Below are positions 34,884-43,548 of a stretch of 61,954 bases of DNA, piece by piece (positions within the stretch are counted from its first letter, which is position 1; every line of letters begins with the position of its first letter). The stretch comes from Bacteroidales bacterium (GTDB lineage: Bacteria; Bacteroidota; Bacteroidia; Bacteroidales; F082). The notes under the pieces are model-generated. The model saw nothing but the letters and a program-made list of their open reading frames with translations. It had not been told where the DNA came from and made no database searches. Location: assembly GCA_030683155.1 (NCBI GenBank), contig JAUXMV010000103.1, positions 1-61,954 on the forward strand. The letters are read 5' to 3'. A program made the translations under genes and the position numbers.

Positions 34884-36131
34884 ATGAAAAGTAAACTTAC
34901 AAGCATTCTCCTTATTTTGCTGTCGATCGCAATGCAAATAAGTGTAAATGCACAGTCTGAAAACATCAGTTTTTCTGGCTATGTGCGCAATTATACGGGC
35001 GCTTTGACAAGCAGTCCGAATGATTTTACGATTGTCCAAAACACCTTTAACCTTAACATTGAAAAGCGAACCGATAAGATTGGGTTTAAAGTAAACCCCT
35101 TTTTGTACCACTATTTTGACAAGGAACTTGATCTGGGTTTGCGCGAAGCCTATGTGGACATGTATTTTAAAAATTTTGATTTGCGGGTTGGTCGTCAGCA
35201 GATTATTTGGGGAAAAGCTGAAGGTGTATTTATTACAGATGTGGTTTCTCCAAAAGATTTACGTGAGTTCCTTTTGCCCGACTTTGATGAAATCCGCATG
35301 GGTATCACTGCTTTTAAACTGAACTATTATCTTGGTAACAGCAGTATCGAAGCAGTATGGTCTCCTGTGTTCATTCCAACACAAATGCCAGAAAATGAAT
35401 CAATTTGGGCTCCAAAAATGATTTTCCCCATGTCGCCTGAATTTGATTATTCACATTCTGAAGTAAAACCGTCTCTCAAAAACAGCGAGCTTTTTGTGCG
35501 ATACGCTTCAATGGGCTCCAAAATAGATTTTGAACTCGTGGGCGGAACATTTTTTTACGATGACCCTGCCATGAACATTACCCGAACCATAGATCCATCA
35601 ACGATGCAACTTTCGGGTTTGATCGTAAAGCCAGAATATAATAGGGTCAACATGGCCGGAGGAAGTTTCAGTAAAGTGCTTGGTGGCTTTGTTCTTCGCG
35701 GTGAAGGCGCTTTTTACAATGGAAGATATTTTCAAACCAGCGATCCAATGGTCAAGGGCTCGGTAATTGAAAAGGACAATCTGCATTATATGGCAGGGCT
35801 GGATTACACCCTCGGCGGCGTGAAGCTCAGCTCACAGATTGTACAGGAATACATTATCGATTATGAAGAAGGCATCAGCAACCAGGAATTTGAAAACACG
35901 ATGACTTTTTTAGCCAAAAAGGACTACTTAAGGGAGAAGCTTTGGCTGGAATTATTTGCCTATGTTGGTTTAAATAATGGCGATGCACTCGTGAGGCCAA
36001 AAGTTAGTTATGCCTTTGCCGATGGTTTTGATGTGCAGGCTGGAGCCAATCTGTTTTTTGGTGATAACGGACGATTTGGTCAATATGATAAAAATGATAT
36101 GGTGTATCTGAAACTGAAATATGGTTTCTGA
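34884..36131 (+). CDS. DUF1302-like outer-membrane beta-barrel protein
   Basis: A 415-residue protein with signal peptide (ending VNAQ, about residue 24) and a barrel ending in LKYGF. The stretch DLRVGRQQIIWGKAEGVFITDVVSPKD is the most recognisable part and resembles DUF1302-type porins, which are found with MMPL and LolA-like/DUF1329 genes in other phyla. The ATG at 34884 is chosen over 34833 because it directly starts the signal peptide. Last gene of the operon; it probably forms the outer-membrane end of the pathway. Confidence 0.78.
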   Translation: MKSKLTSILLILLSIAMQISVNAQSENISFSGYVRNYTGALTSSPNDFTIVQNTFNLNIEKRTDKIGFKVNPFLYHYFDKELDLGLREAYVDMYFKNFDLRVGRQQIIWGKAEGVFITDVVSPKDLREFLLPDFDEIRMGITAFKLNYYLGNSSIEAVWSPVFIPTQMPENESIWAPKMIFPMSPEFDYSHSEVKPSLKNSELFVRYASMGSKIDFELVGGTFFYDDPAMNITRTIDPSTMQLSGLIVKPEYNRVNMAGGSFSKVLGGFVLRGEGAFYNGRYFQTSDPMVKGSVIEKDNLHYMAGLDYTLGGVKLSSQIVQEYIIDYEEGISNQEFENTMTFLAKKDYLREKLWLELFAYVGLNNGDALVRPKVSYAFADGFDVQAGANLFFGDNGRFGQYDKNDMVYLKLKYGF

Positions 36132-36193
36132 AATTTCAAAAAGATGACTTTTGGCGTCAAATCATAACAAATCAAAAAATGCAGATTTGTAAA

Positions 36194-36234
36194 GACGAAA
36201 GTTAGCTTCAAATTTTTTTATGCTAACTTTTGTC
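36194..36234 (+). terminator. Terminator hairpin after the transporter operon
   Basis: GACGAAAGTTAGC (36194-36206) pairs with GCTAACTTTTGTC (36222-36234, one G-T pair), followed by a short T-rich stretch. It lies about 60 bp past the stop at 36131. Confidence 0.65.
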
Positions 36235-36327
36235 CTTTTCGCATTCTTTGAATTTCAAGGATTATTACATCATCAAAAATTTGACCTTTACGGTCATTTT
36301 ATTTCTTTTTGAAGCAAAATATTGTTG

Positions 36328-37116
36328 CTATTTGAAAGAAACTGCCGGTGGTGCAGCAACCTTTTCCATTTCAAAACTGGTGATTAATCCGTTTTCTCTA
36401 AGGCCTGTCCAGTACATTTTATTTCCTTCAATGCGAAAATTCCAGCATTCATATGCTTTTCCTGTTCCGCCAGTGATGAGATCGTTGGTGTAATTGCTAG
36501 CCATGAGATCACCATAAAGATAATAGCGGCCCTCATTATCAGGTTTGTTTATCCAGTTGCCTGAACCATCCTGAAAATAGTAATCGTAGGTGCCGTCAGC
36601 AAAATAATCCCAGTAGTGAAAGCTGTTATCTGTACTGCCGGCCGTAGTGGTTTTCCCATACCAGGTGCCTACAAACTGACTTTTCATATCAACTGTAATT
36701 TTCTTGTTGGTATAGGTTTTCGAATCAGGATATTCAACATTGTCAACCAAAAATTTTGTCACAGCATACTTTAATGTTTGCTGATCTGCATAAATGATTT
36801 CAAATTCCATATTAAATGTGTTCCCGAATTGATTGGCACCGACAACAGTAATTTTTTTTCCGTCAACACTATAGGTGAAACTGTTGTTCTCAATCCAGGT
36901 CTTGTTGTTTGCATCTAAAATATTGCCAGATGCATAAGTCTGAGCTTTATCAGTCCTGTACTCAAAAGCAAAAGCTTCATCGGTGAGAACAGCCACATCG
37001 TTAACATGGGTATTCACCCATTTGCCGATAACCATTGCAGCATAATCGTTTTCTTCTTCTTTTTTACAACTCAAAAGCACTGAGAATAGTAGAATAACTA
37101 AAAATAACTTTCTCAT
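36328..37116 (-). CDS. Lipoprotein, lipocalin-like, function unknown
   Basis: A 262-residue lipoprotein (signal MRKLFLVILLFSVLLSC, Cys17, then KKEEEND). Two similar segments suggest a tandem lipocalin-like fold: VIGKWVNTHVNDVAVLTDEAF and FVGTWYGKTTTAGSTDNSFHYW each begin with a 'GxW' opening strand, and the second contains DYFADGTYDYYFQDGSG. The ATG at 37116 starts the signal directly. Ligand and role unknown. Confidence 0.75.
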   Translation of the reverse strand: MRKLFLVILLFSVLLSCKKEEENDYAAMVIGKWVNTHVNDVAVLTDEAFAFEYRTDKAQTYASGNILDANNKTWIENNSFTYSVDGKKITVVGANQFGNTFNMEFEIIYADQQTLKYAVTKFLVDNVEYPDSKTYTNKKITVDMKSQFVGTWYGKTTTAGSTDNSFHYWDYFADGTYDYYFQDGSGNWINKPDNEGRYYLYGDLMASNYTNDLITGGTGKAYECWNFRIEGNKMYWTGLRENGLITSFEMEKVAAPPAVSFK

Positions 37117-37211
37117 AATTAATGGTTTATTTACTTGTTTTGTTAAAATCATGTTTCTTAATATTACTGAAATAACTTTTTATGTCAAAGAGTCACTGAT
37201 AAAAGCAAAGA

Positions 37212-38072
37212 TCAGACGGCTGCTTCAGTTATGCCGTCCAAGGCTAAAATATCTTCAGCTTCCATTATAAATTTCACAGCTTCGATATTCTCAAGAATAT
37301 GTGCTTCACTTGTCATTTTTGGAATAGCGAGCATGAGTGGTTTGCTTATCAGCCAGTTGAGGGCAATCTGAAAGGCTGTTTTGTTGTATTTCGTTGTAAG
37401 CGCTTGCACAAGTGGATGTGTCAATGTGCTGGAATCACCTTTTAAGACCGGCCGCCACGCAGTGATGCTGATACCGTTTTTGTGGCAGTAGGGAATGACT
37501 TCAGATTCAATATTTTGGTTGTAGCTGGCTTTGTTGCGCGTAAAAAGATTGTACTCCACCTGATTTGTGATGATGGGTGCTTCGGTGTAGAAAGCTACTT
37601 CGTGCAGAAGCTTCACAGGAAAATTGCTCAGTCCGAAATAGCGGATAGTCTTATCTTCCAGCAGTTTATTAATGGCACTCATGGTTTGACTTAAAGGCAC
37701 CTTTGCGTTAGGCCAGTGCAGCAAAAAGAGGTCGATCTGATCTATGCCCAGTCTTTTACGGCTTGCTGCAGCAGAGCGTAAAACATCGTTGAACTGAAGT
37801 GTGTCGCCTGAAACTTTTGTGGTGATAAAAAGTTTGTTTCGTTCATGGTTTTTTATTGCTTCTCCAACAAGTTTTTCGGCATGGCCTGCACCATAGATGG
37901 CAGCGGTATCAATGTGTTTGATTCCGTTTCCAATGGCAAAGTCAATGGCATGAAGCCATTTTTTATCTTCGCTTGTGTCGGCTTTCTGACGGCCACCCAT
38001 TTCCCATGTGCCAAGGCCAAGCACAGGTAGGGTCAGTTGATTTTGAATAACAATTTCCGGGATAATGCTCAT
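37212..38072 (-). CDS. Aldo/keto reductase
   Basis: A 286-residue NAD(P)H-dependent reductase. Catalytic residues are visible: Asp and Tyr in HIDTAAIYGAGHAE, Lys in FITTKVSG, His in FLLHWPNAK; the cofactor end is LAIPKMTSEAHILENIEA. Its ATG overlaps the stop of the class II aldolase gene (ATGA), so the two are translated together. In that context it probably reduces the aldehyde released by the aldolase (acetaldehyde, lactaldehyde or methylthioacetaldehyde), an inference. A truncated paralogue is present at 25.0 kb. Confidence 0.93.
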   Translation of the reverse strand: MSIIPEIVIQNQLTLPVLGLGTWEMGGRQKADTSEDKKWLHAIDFAIGNGIKHIDTAAIYGAGHAEKLVGEAIKNHERNKLFITTKVSGDTLQFNDVLRSAAASRKRLGIDQIDLFLLHWPNAKVPLSQTMSAINKLLEDKTIRYFGLSNFPVKLLHEVAFYTEAPIITNQVEYNLFTRNKASYNQNIESEVIPYCHKNGISITAWRPVLKGDSSTLTHPLVQALTTKYNKTAFQIALNWLISKPLMLAIPKMTSEAHILENIEAVKFIMEAEDILALDGITEAAV

Positions 38073-38698
38073 CTGTTCATTAATTTATCTATGGCTTCAA
38101 GCTGTAATTTACTAAGTGGATTTATTGCTCCCAGGTTATTGACAATGAGGTTTACTTTGGCACAGTTTTCAAGTACTTCGATGCGGTCGAATGCTTCCAA
38201 AAGGCTTTTGCCGACGGCTAAAATTCCATGATTTACCATCATAACCACCTCAGAATTTTTCGCTGCCTCTGCCACCTGCTGCGCCAGTTGTGGAGTACCC
38301 ATCAAAGCATAGGGTGCCAGAGCAATATCTCCCAATATAGCCCATGATTCGCCCATGAGTGTGGTGTCGATTTTCTTCTGTGCCACTGCAAAGGCAGTCG
38401 CTGTGGGCGGATGTGCATGCACAATGGCCATCACATCGGGACGGGCGGCATAAACGGCAAGATGCATGCCGGTTTCCATGCTGAGCTTAAGTTCAGGGTT
38501 CTGATTGATTCCATTCATATCCAGAATCCCTATTTCCCTGGCTTTCATGCGTCCTTTGTCAGTCTGCGAAGGTGTGACAAGGATATAATCTCCCGCCCTG
38601 ACACTGATATTTCCACCTGAAGTTGTTGTCAGGCCTTGCTTGTAGAGCCGGCGCATGAAGTAGGCAATAGCTTTTTTATGTGTCTTTAATTCATTCAT
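38069..38698 (-). CDS. Class II aldolase/adducin family protein (fuculose-phosphate aldolase-like)
   Basis: A 209-residue zinc-dependent aldolase of the L-fuculose-1-phosphate/5-methylthioribulose family. Recognisable are TSGGNISVRAG (phosphate site), METGMHLAVYAARPDVMAIVHAHPPTA (catalytic acid and two zinc histidines) and VMMVNHGILAVGK (third histidine). Directly after mtnA (4 bp gap), so its likely substrate is 5-deoxyribulose-1-phosphate or 5-methylthioribulose-1-phosphate, split into DHAP and an aldehyde, or in the MtnB case dehydrated. mtnC/D-type genes are absent here, which favours the aldolase (DHAP shunt) reading. Confidence 0.88.
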   Translation of the reverse strand: MNELKTHKKAIAYFMRRLYKQGLTTTSGGNISVRAGDYILVTPSQTDKGRMKAREIGILDMNGINQNPELKLSMETGMHLAVYAARPDVMAIVHAHPPTATAFAVAQKKIDTTLMGESWAILGDIALAPYALMGTPQLAQQVAEAAKNSEVVMMVNHGILAVGKSLLEAFDRIEVLENCAKVNLIVNNLGAINPLSKLQLEAIDKLMNR

Positions 38699-38702
38699 AT
38701 CA

Positions 38703-39749
38703 TCAGTTTTTCAACAAGGCCGCGATAGACTGATAATGTGCTTTTACAACGCCTTTTTCGGTGATAATACCGCTGATCAATTTTGCCGGCGTCACATCAA
38801 ATGCGGGATTATAAGCATCTGAACCCGGCGAGGCCACACGAATTCTGACCATATTTCCGTTGGTATCGATGCCGTCCTGGTAAAGCACTTCATCCTGATT
38901 CCGGTGTTCGATCACAATGTCTTTTCCGCTTTTACAATCCTTGTCGAAAGTCGATGTTGGAGCTGCCACATAAAATGGGATTCCGTAATGACTGGCAAGA
39001 ATGGCCCTGTCGAGTGTGCCTATTTTATTGGCTACATCACCGTTTCGGGCAATGCGGTCAGCTCCAACGATCACTAAATCAATCTTTCCTTCAGCCATAA
39101 GACCGGCAGCGGCATTGTCAGGGATAATCAGATGAGGAATATTTTCGTTGTTCAATTCCCATGCTGTGAGCCTTGCTCCCTGTCCGCGCGGGCGTGTTTC
39201 ATCCACATAAACGAACACATTCTTTTTTTGATCACGGGCAGTGTAAATGGGAGACAAGGCAGTGCCGTAATCAACAAAAGCAAGCCAGCCTGCGTTGCAA
39301 TGGGTAAGAATTCTGGATTTGCTGCGAATCAACTGACTTCCATATAGTCCGATTGATCGCGTGTCTTCAGCATCTTTGCGGGCAACTTCCACTGCTTCTT
39401 CCATGGCTTTTTCCCGTGAAATTTTGCCGGCTTCAAAAACTCGTTCAACGGCATAAAACAAATTTCGTGCTGTTGGTCTCGTTGATTCGATGTCCTGACG
39501 AGCCTCTTTTAAGAAACCAATATAATTCTCTTCCGGGGCTTCCATACAAGCCTGTGCCATAGCATACCCAGCTGCAGCACCAATGGCTCCCGCACCTCTT
39601 ACCACCATTTCTGTAATGGCCATGCAGGTGTCCCAATAGGTTTTACATTCATGAATATGGAAGTTGAAAGGAAGCATGTTTTGATGAATCATCATCACTG
39701 AACTGCCTTCCATCCAGATGGTTTGATAAGATTTTCCGTTTACAAGCAT
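38703..39749 (-). CDS. mtnA: S-methyl-5-thioribose-1-phosphate isomerase
   Basis: A 348-residue isomerase converting methylthioribose-1-phosphate (or 5-deoxyribose-1-phosphate) to the ribulose form. The active-site Cys is in RILTHCNAGWLAFVDYGT, ETRPRGQGARLTAWEL follows, and the catalytic Asp is in VGADRIARNGDVANKIGT. eIF2B-alpha-like relatives lack this combination. It is 29 bp after an M20 peptidase gene and 4 bp before a class II aldolase gene, forming a four-gene salvage-type operon. Confidence 0.95.
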   Translation of the reverse strand: MLVNGKSYQTIWMEGSSVMMIHQNMLPFNFHIHECKTYWDTCMAITEMVVRGAGAIGAAAGYAMAQACMEAPEENYIGFLKEARQDIESTRPTARNLFYAVERVFEAGKISREKAMEEAVEVARKDAEDTRSIGLYGSQLIRSKSRILTHCNAGWLAFVDYGTALSPIYTARDQKKNVFVYVDETRPRGQGARLTAWELNNENIPHLIIPDNAAAGLMAEGKIDLVIVGADRIARNGDVANKIGTLDRAILASHYGIPFYVAAPTSTFDKDCKSGKDIVIEHRNQDEVLYQDGIDTNGNMVRIRVASPGSDAYNPAFDVTPAKLISGIITEKGVVKAHYQSIAALLKN

Positions 39750-39778
39750 TAAAAATACTTTTTTTGATACAAAGGTTT

Positions 39779-40966
39779 TTATACTTTTTCAAGCAGTTTT
39801 AAAGCAATCCATGCCATTGAAGCCACGCCAGTTTCAAGGCTGTTTTCATCGATGTCGAAAGTGGACGTATGCAATGCATTATTGATTCCTTTTGCATTGT
39901 TGGCTGTTCCAAGTCGAAAAAAACATGCCGGTATCTCATGGGAGTACCAACCAAAATCCTCGGTTGTCATCCGTTGGGGAAGGTCTGTAACAGCTTCCTG
40001 ACCGAAGAATTCTATTGCTGCCATCTGTGCCTGAGCTGTAATCTTATCGTTGTTGAGCAGCACAGGATAGCCCTTTTCGATGAAAACTTCTGCCGTTGCT
40101 CCGGCAGCAATGGCTGTATGCTGTGCAATAAGTGCGATTTGATTTCTTGCTTTTTCGCGCCAGTTTTCATCAAAAGTTCTGAAGGTGCCTTGAATCGTAA
40201 CCTCTGCAGGGATGATATTGTAAGATCCTTCGGCAATAAGTCTTCCGAACGAAAGCACTGTTGGTGTAGATGGAGGCGCCATACGGCTGACAACCTGCTG
40301 GAGATTCACTATAATTTGTGATGCGATGAGCACCGTATCTGTAATGAGGTCAGGCATGGCGGCGTGACCACCCTTGCCTTTCACTGTAATATTTACTTCA
40401 TCTCCTGATGCCATGAACGGACCAGCCCTGAAGCCAAGACTTCCACTTTCCATCGATGGCAAAACATGCAGCCCAATGATGGTATTAACCTCAGGATTTT
40501 GCAATACGCCGGCATCAATCATGGCTTTGGCACCACCGGGCAGCTTTTCCTCTGCAGGTTGAAAGATCAGCTTGATGGTTCCTTCAAAATCGTTTTTCAA
40601 TTCCTTGAGAATCCGGCCTGCAGAAAGCAATATGGCTGAATGCGCATCGTGACCACAGGCATGCATTACTCCTTCATTGCGGGAGCAATAGGGTTGAGAA
40701 GATTGTTCTCTGATGGGCAACGCATCCATATCAGCGCGAAGAGCGATGCAACGCTTCCCGGGGTTCTTTCCTTCTATTAACGCGACGATGCCGTGGCCCG
40801 CAATACCTGTTTGGTGTGAAATACCGTATTCTTTCAGCTTTGCTGAGATAAATGCGGCTGTTTCCTTTTCCTGAAAACTCAGCTCCGGATGCTGATGAAG
40901 GTGCCGCCTTATAGCAACAGTTTCAACAAAAAAGGACGCCGCAAGCTCCTGTACCTTTCGATGCAT
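39779..40966 (-). CDS. M20-family amidohydrolase (N-acyl amino acid hydrolase-like)
   Basis: A 395-residue two-zinc hydrolase of the M20D group (hippurate hydrolase, IAA-amino acid hydrolase relatives). Metal-site motifs are CGHDAHSAILL, FQPAEEKLPGGAKAMI and GLHVLPSMESGSL, with a late histidine in LHTSTFDID. No signal peptide, so cytoplasmic. The start at 40966 is supported by a -7 box at 41004-40997; a longer frame to 41035 would begin upstream of the promoter. It heads the operon with mtnA, aldolase and aldo/keto reductase; its metabolic link to them is not obvious. Confidence 0.9.
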   Translation of the reverse strand: MHRKVQELAASFFVETVAIRRHLHQHPELSFQEKETAAFISAKLKEYGISHQTGIAGHGIVALIEGKNPGKRCIALRADMDALPIREQSSQPYCSRNEGVMHACGHDAHSAILLSAGRILKELKNDFEGTIKLIFQPAEEKLPGGAKAMIDAGVLQNPEVNTIIGLHVLPSMESGSLGFRAGPFMASGDEVNITVKGKGGHAAMPDLITDTVLIASQIIVNLQQVVSRMAPPSTPTVLSFGRLIAEGSYNIIPAEVTIQGTFRTFDENWREKARNQIALIAQHTAIAAGATAEVFIEKGYPVLLNNDKITAQAQMAAIEFFGQEAVTDLPQRMTTEDFGWYSHEIPACFFRLGTANNAKGINNALHTSTFDIDENSLETGVASMAWIALKLLEKV

Positions 40967-40996
40967 GGTAAAGATTTTGATATTTTTGTATGAAGG

Positions 40997-41004
40997 CAAA
41001 GGTA
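40997..41004 (-). promoter_or_regulatory. -7 box of the M20-mtnA operon
   Basis: Minus-strand TACCTTTG (41004-40997) matches TAnnTTTG and would start transcription near 40990, about 25 bp before the ATG at 40966. Confidence 0.6.
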
Positions 41005-41556
41005 ATGCAAAAACAGATTTGACATAATAACCCATCTTTGTCCGACTTAAAAGACGGATGCTGTTTCAACAAAATTAAACGGAACGGATTCTGGAGTTTC
41101 TTACTGACCTGAAATCTTTGGGTTTGCAGTAGAAATTTTCTTTGCAACGAAAGGATTGTATGCAGCATATCCACGTGCTGAAAAGCCGTGTGAAGATTTC
41201 CCGTGCAATTGAGGAAACTTGTTTACTGAAAAAAAACCACCTTTCTTGTAACTCATAGGGCGGCAAAAATAGAATTTTCTTTCAGTCTGTTATTGAAAGA
41301 AAAAAATAGTTTTAAACAGTTTAATGCACTCATATTGTTTAGTCAAAATAAACTGAACCATGAACAGAATGATGTAAAATACTGAATTTAAAATAGATGG
41401 ATCAGGTGCATATTGTTTGAATCGAACAACTTTCAATACCAAACCCGTTGAAGCGCGTAAAATTTTAACAGGCCAATATATTTCTACAACGGTTGCGAAG
41501 AATTAATCGATAACCCCGTCAGCCACTTTTCACTTTCCATTTTTCACTTCTTTCCA
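41005..41556. other. Intergenic region between divergent genes
   Basis: About 550 bp. It holds upstream parts of the two divergent promoters and otherwise AT-rich sequence. A 63-codon minus-strand frame (41075-41266) shows no family and is not called. No hairpin with a T run is evident. Confidence 0.4.
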
Positions 41557-41564
41557 TACCTTTG
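41557..41564 (+). promoter_or_regulatory. -7 box 5 bp before the SDR start codon
   Basis: TACCTTTG at 41557-41564 matches the Bacteroidota -7 consensus and is followed by the ATG at 41569. Transcription would start at or next to the start codon, implying a leaderless or nearly leaderless mRNA. Confidence 0.6.
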
Positions 41565-41568
41565 CGCC

Positions 41569-42618
41569 ATGATCTTTGTTACAGGCGGTACGGGTTTGGT
41601 AGGCTCCCATCTTTTGGTGCAACTCAGCAACACGGGAAAAAGCATCAGGGCATTGCGCAGAAGAAGTTCTGAAATGCTTTTGGTCGAAAGGGTGTTTCAT
41701 CTTTATGGCACTAATCCCGAAGCGCAACTGAATGCCCTTGAATGGGTTGAGTGCGACCTGCTCGATGTGGCTGCACTGGATGAAATACTTCAAGATGTGA
41801 AGGAAATTTATCATTGTGCTGCAATGGTATCATTTCAGCCAAGCGAACGGATTAAGATGATGCAGACGAATGTGAAAGGAACAGCAAGCCTTGTAAATGC
41901 AGCTCTTCGCAAAGGAAATATCAGTTTCTGTCATGTAAGTTCCATCGCCTCTCTTGGCCGTGATGACTACGGCGGCATAGTGACGGAAAACACACTTTGG
42001 AAAAGCTCAAAGCTTCAATCGAATTATGCGGTTTCAAAGTACAAAAGCGAGCAGGAGGTATGGCGAGGCGTGGCCGAAGGACTGGATGCGGTTATAGTAA
42101 ATCCCTCCGTTATTCTGGGGCCGGGCAGTTGGAAATCAGGTAGCAGCGAACTTTTTAGTCTTGTGTGGAAAGGACTCCGCTTTTATACTGAAGGCATCAC
42201 AGGTTTTGTTGACGTCAGAGATGTGGCTTCAGCGATGGTGAAATTGATGGAAGGCAGGCACTTTGGACAAAAGTTCATCGTTTCAGCCGAGAATTTGAGT
42301 TACAAGCAAATCTTTACATGGATCGCCGAAGCGATGGGCAAAAGACCTCCCTCAATAAAAGTGCATCCGTGGATGGGTGAAGTTGCATGGCGGCTATTGG
42401 CAGTTTTGGGTTTATTTCAAAGAAAGAAGCCGGCAATAACGAAGGAAACAGCGCGCTCATCCAACAGAAACAAAAGTTTCTCTTCCGAAAAACTTATTCA
42501 GCAATGCAATTTCAGATTCATTCCGATTAAAAGTTGCATCTCAGATGTCACCCAATTGTTTCTTGCTGATCATCGTGGGCAGGGTAGACGGATAAAAGCA
42601 TGGCCGGACTTGAAATAG
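41569..42618 (+). CDS. NAD(P)-dependent epimerase/dehydratase (extended SDR)
   Basis: A 349-residue extended short-chain dehydrogenase. The nucleotide motif FVTGGTGLVGSHL starts at residue 3, so the start codon is secure. The catalytic Tyr-Lys pair is in NYAVSKYKSEQE, preceded by SSIASLGR. The C-terminal substrate part resembles dihydroflavonol-4-reductase-like or 3-beta-hydroxysteroid-dehydrogenase-like members rather than sugar epimerases. Substrate unknown; no operon partner. Confidence 0.88.
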   Translation: MIFVTGGTGLVGSHLLVQLSNTGKSIRALRRRSSEMLLVERVFHLYGTNPEAQLNALEWVECDLLDVAALDEILQDVKEIYHCAAMVSFQPSERIKMMQTNVKGTASLVNAALRKGNISFCHVSSIASLGRDDYGGIVTENTLWKSSKLQSNYAVSKYKSEQEVWRGVAEGLDAVIVNPSVILGPGSWKSGSSELFSLVWKGLRFYTEGITGFVDVRDVASAMVKLMEGRHFGQKFIVSAENLSYKQIFTWIAEAMGKRPPSIKVHPWMGEVAWRLLAVLGLFQRKKPAITKETARSSNRNKSFSSEKLIQQCNFRFIPIKSCISDVTQLFLADHRGQGRRIKAWPDLK

Positions 42619-42920
42619 GAGGGCAGCGGTTTGATTGTCTTTTATGTCATTATTTCAGGAAATTCCCTCAATTCAATCTTCGCAATCTTTGTGATCAATA
42701 TGTAAAATTTCAGGAATGCATCTTCATGACAAATGCTATTTAATTAAAATATAGTGTTTTAACGAAATTGATGCCCGTTAAAATTCATTTTAAAAACTTC
42801 GGGAAAAATATTTTTTTGTTTTTTCTTATTTAAACACATTCTAAAAACAGCACAAAATTGTAAAGCTCCGCCAATTAATTATAATTTTACAACCTTAAAC
42901 CTTAAGCAAAAAATCATCGT
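42619..42920. other. AT-rich intergenic region before flavodoxin
   Basis: About 300 bp with long A/T runs. TAATTTTA near 42890 resembles a degenerate -7 box for the flavodoxin gene. Nothing else stands out. Confidence 0.4.
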
Positions 42921-43445
42921 ATGAAAAAGACAGTGTTATTGTACTGGACTCCGGGCGGCAGTGTTGAGCGGGCTGCCAAAGTCATTTGCGAACAAATAGG
43001 AACTGATAAAGTGGATTTGTACGACCTCAGCAATTTCGACATCAAAAAGCTGGGTGAATATGACAACCTGATTATTGGCAGCGCCACCATAGGTGCCGAT
43101 GTTTGGCGGGATGCCAATGACAACAACAAATGGAATGAATTTTTTGTGAAAGCGGAGGGCATGGATTTGTCAGATAAAAAAATTGCTGCTTTTGGTCTTG
43201 GCAATCAGATTTTCTATCCTGACAATTTTGTTGATTCGCTGGGATATATGAAAACAGAGGTGGAAAAACTAGGCGGAAAACTGCTCGGGCCATGGCCTTC
43301 TGAGGGTTATAATTTCACAGATTCGGAAGGTTATAAGGACGGAATGTTTTTTGGACTCGCTCTGGATGAGGATCAGCAGCCGGAAAAAACACCGCAACGT
43401 GTTAAGGCATGGATAGAAATGTTGCGTAAAGACATGAATTTCTAA
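42921..43445 (+). CDS. Flavodoxin
   Basis: A 174-residue long-chain flavodoxin, a small FMN electron carrier that can replace ferredoxin under iron limitation. The phosphate loop is the segment WTPGGSVERAAKVICEQIG (residues 9-27, a variant of TxTGxT), followed by NLIIGSATIGADVWRDAND and FGLGNQIFYPDNFVDSLG, the usual flavin-flanking loops. It stands alone with its own upstream region. Confidence 0.92.
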   Translation: MKKTVLLYWTPGGSVERAAKVICEQIGTDKVDLYDLSNFDIKKLGEYDNLIIGSATIGADVWRDANDNNKWNEFFVKAEGMDLSDKKIAAFGLGNQIFYPDNFVDSLGYMKTEVEKLGGKLLGPWPSEGYNFTDSEGYKDGMFFGLALDEDQQPEKTPQRVKAWIEMLRKDMNF

Positions 43446-43548
43446 AATTTGGGTTTTCTTGAAGCGTATGAAAAAGGGCTTGTGCTTTGGCGCAGGTCCT
43501 TTCTTTCTTTGTCAGTATTGCTGTTTTAAACTGAAAAAGCTTTTCAGA

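Noticed and set aside
41075-41266. 63-codon minus-strand frame upstream of the M20 gene
   Set aside because: Irregular composition, no start context and lies outside the predicted transcript.
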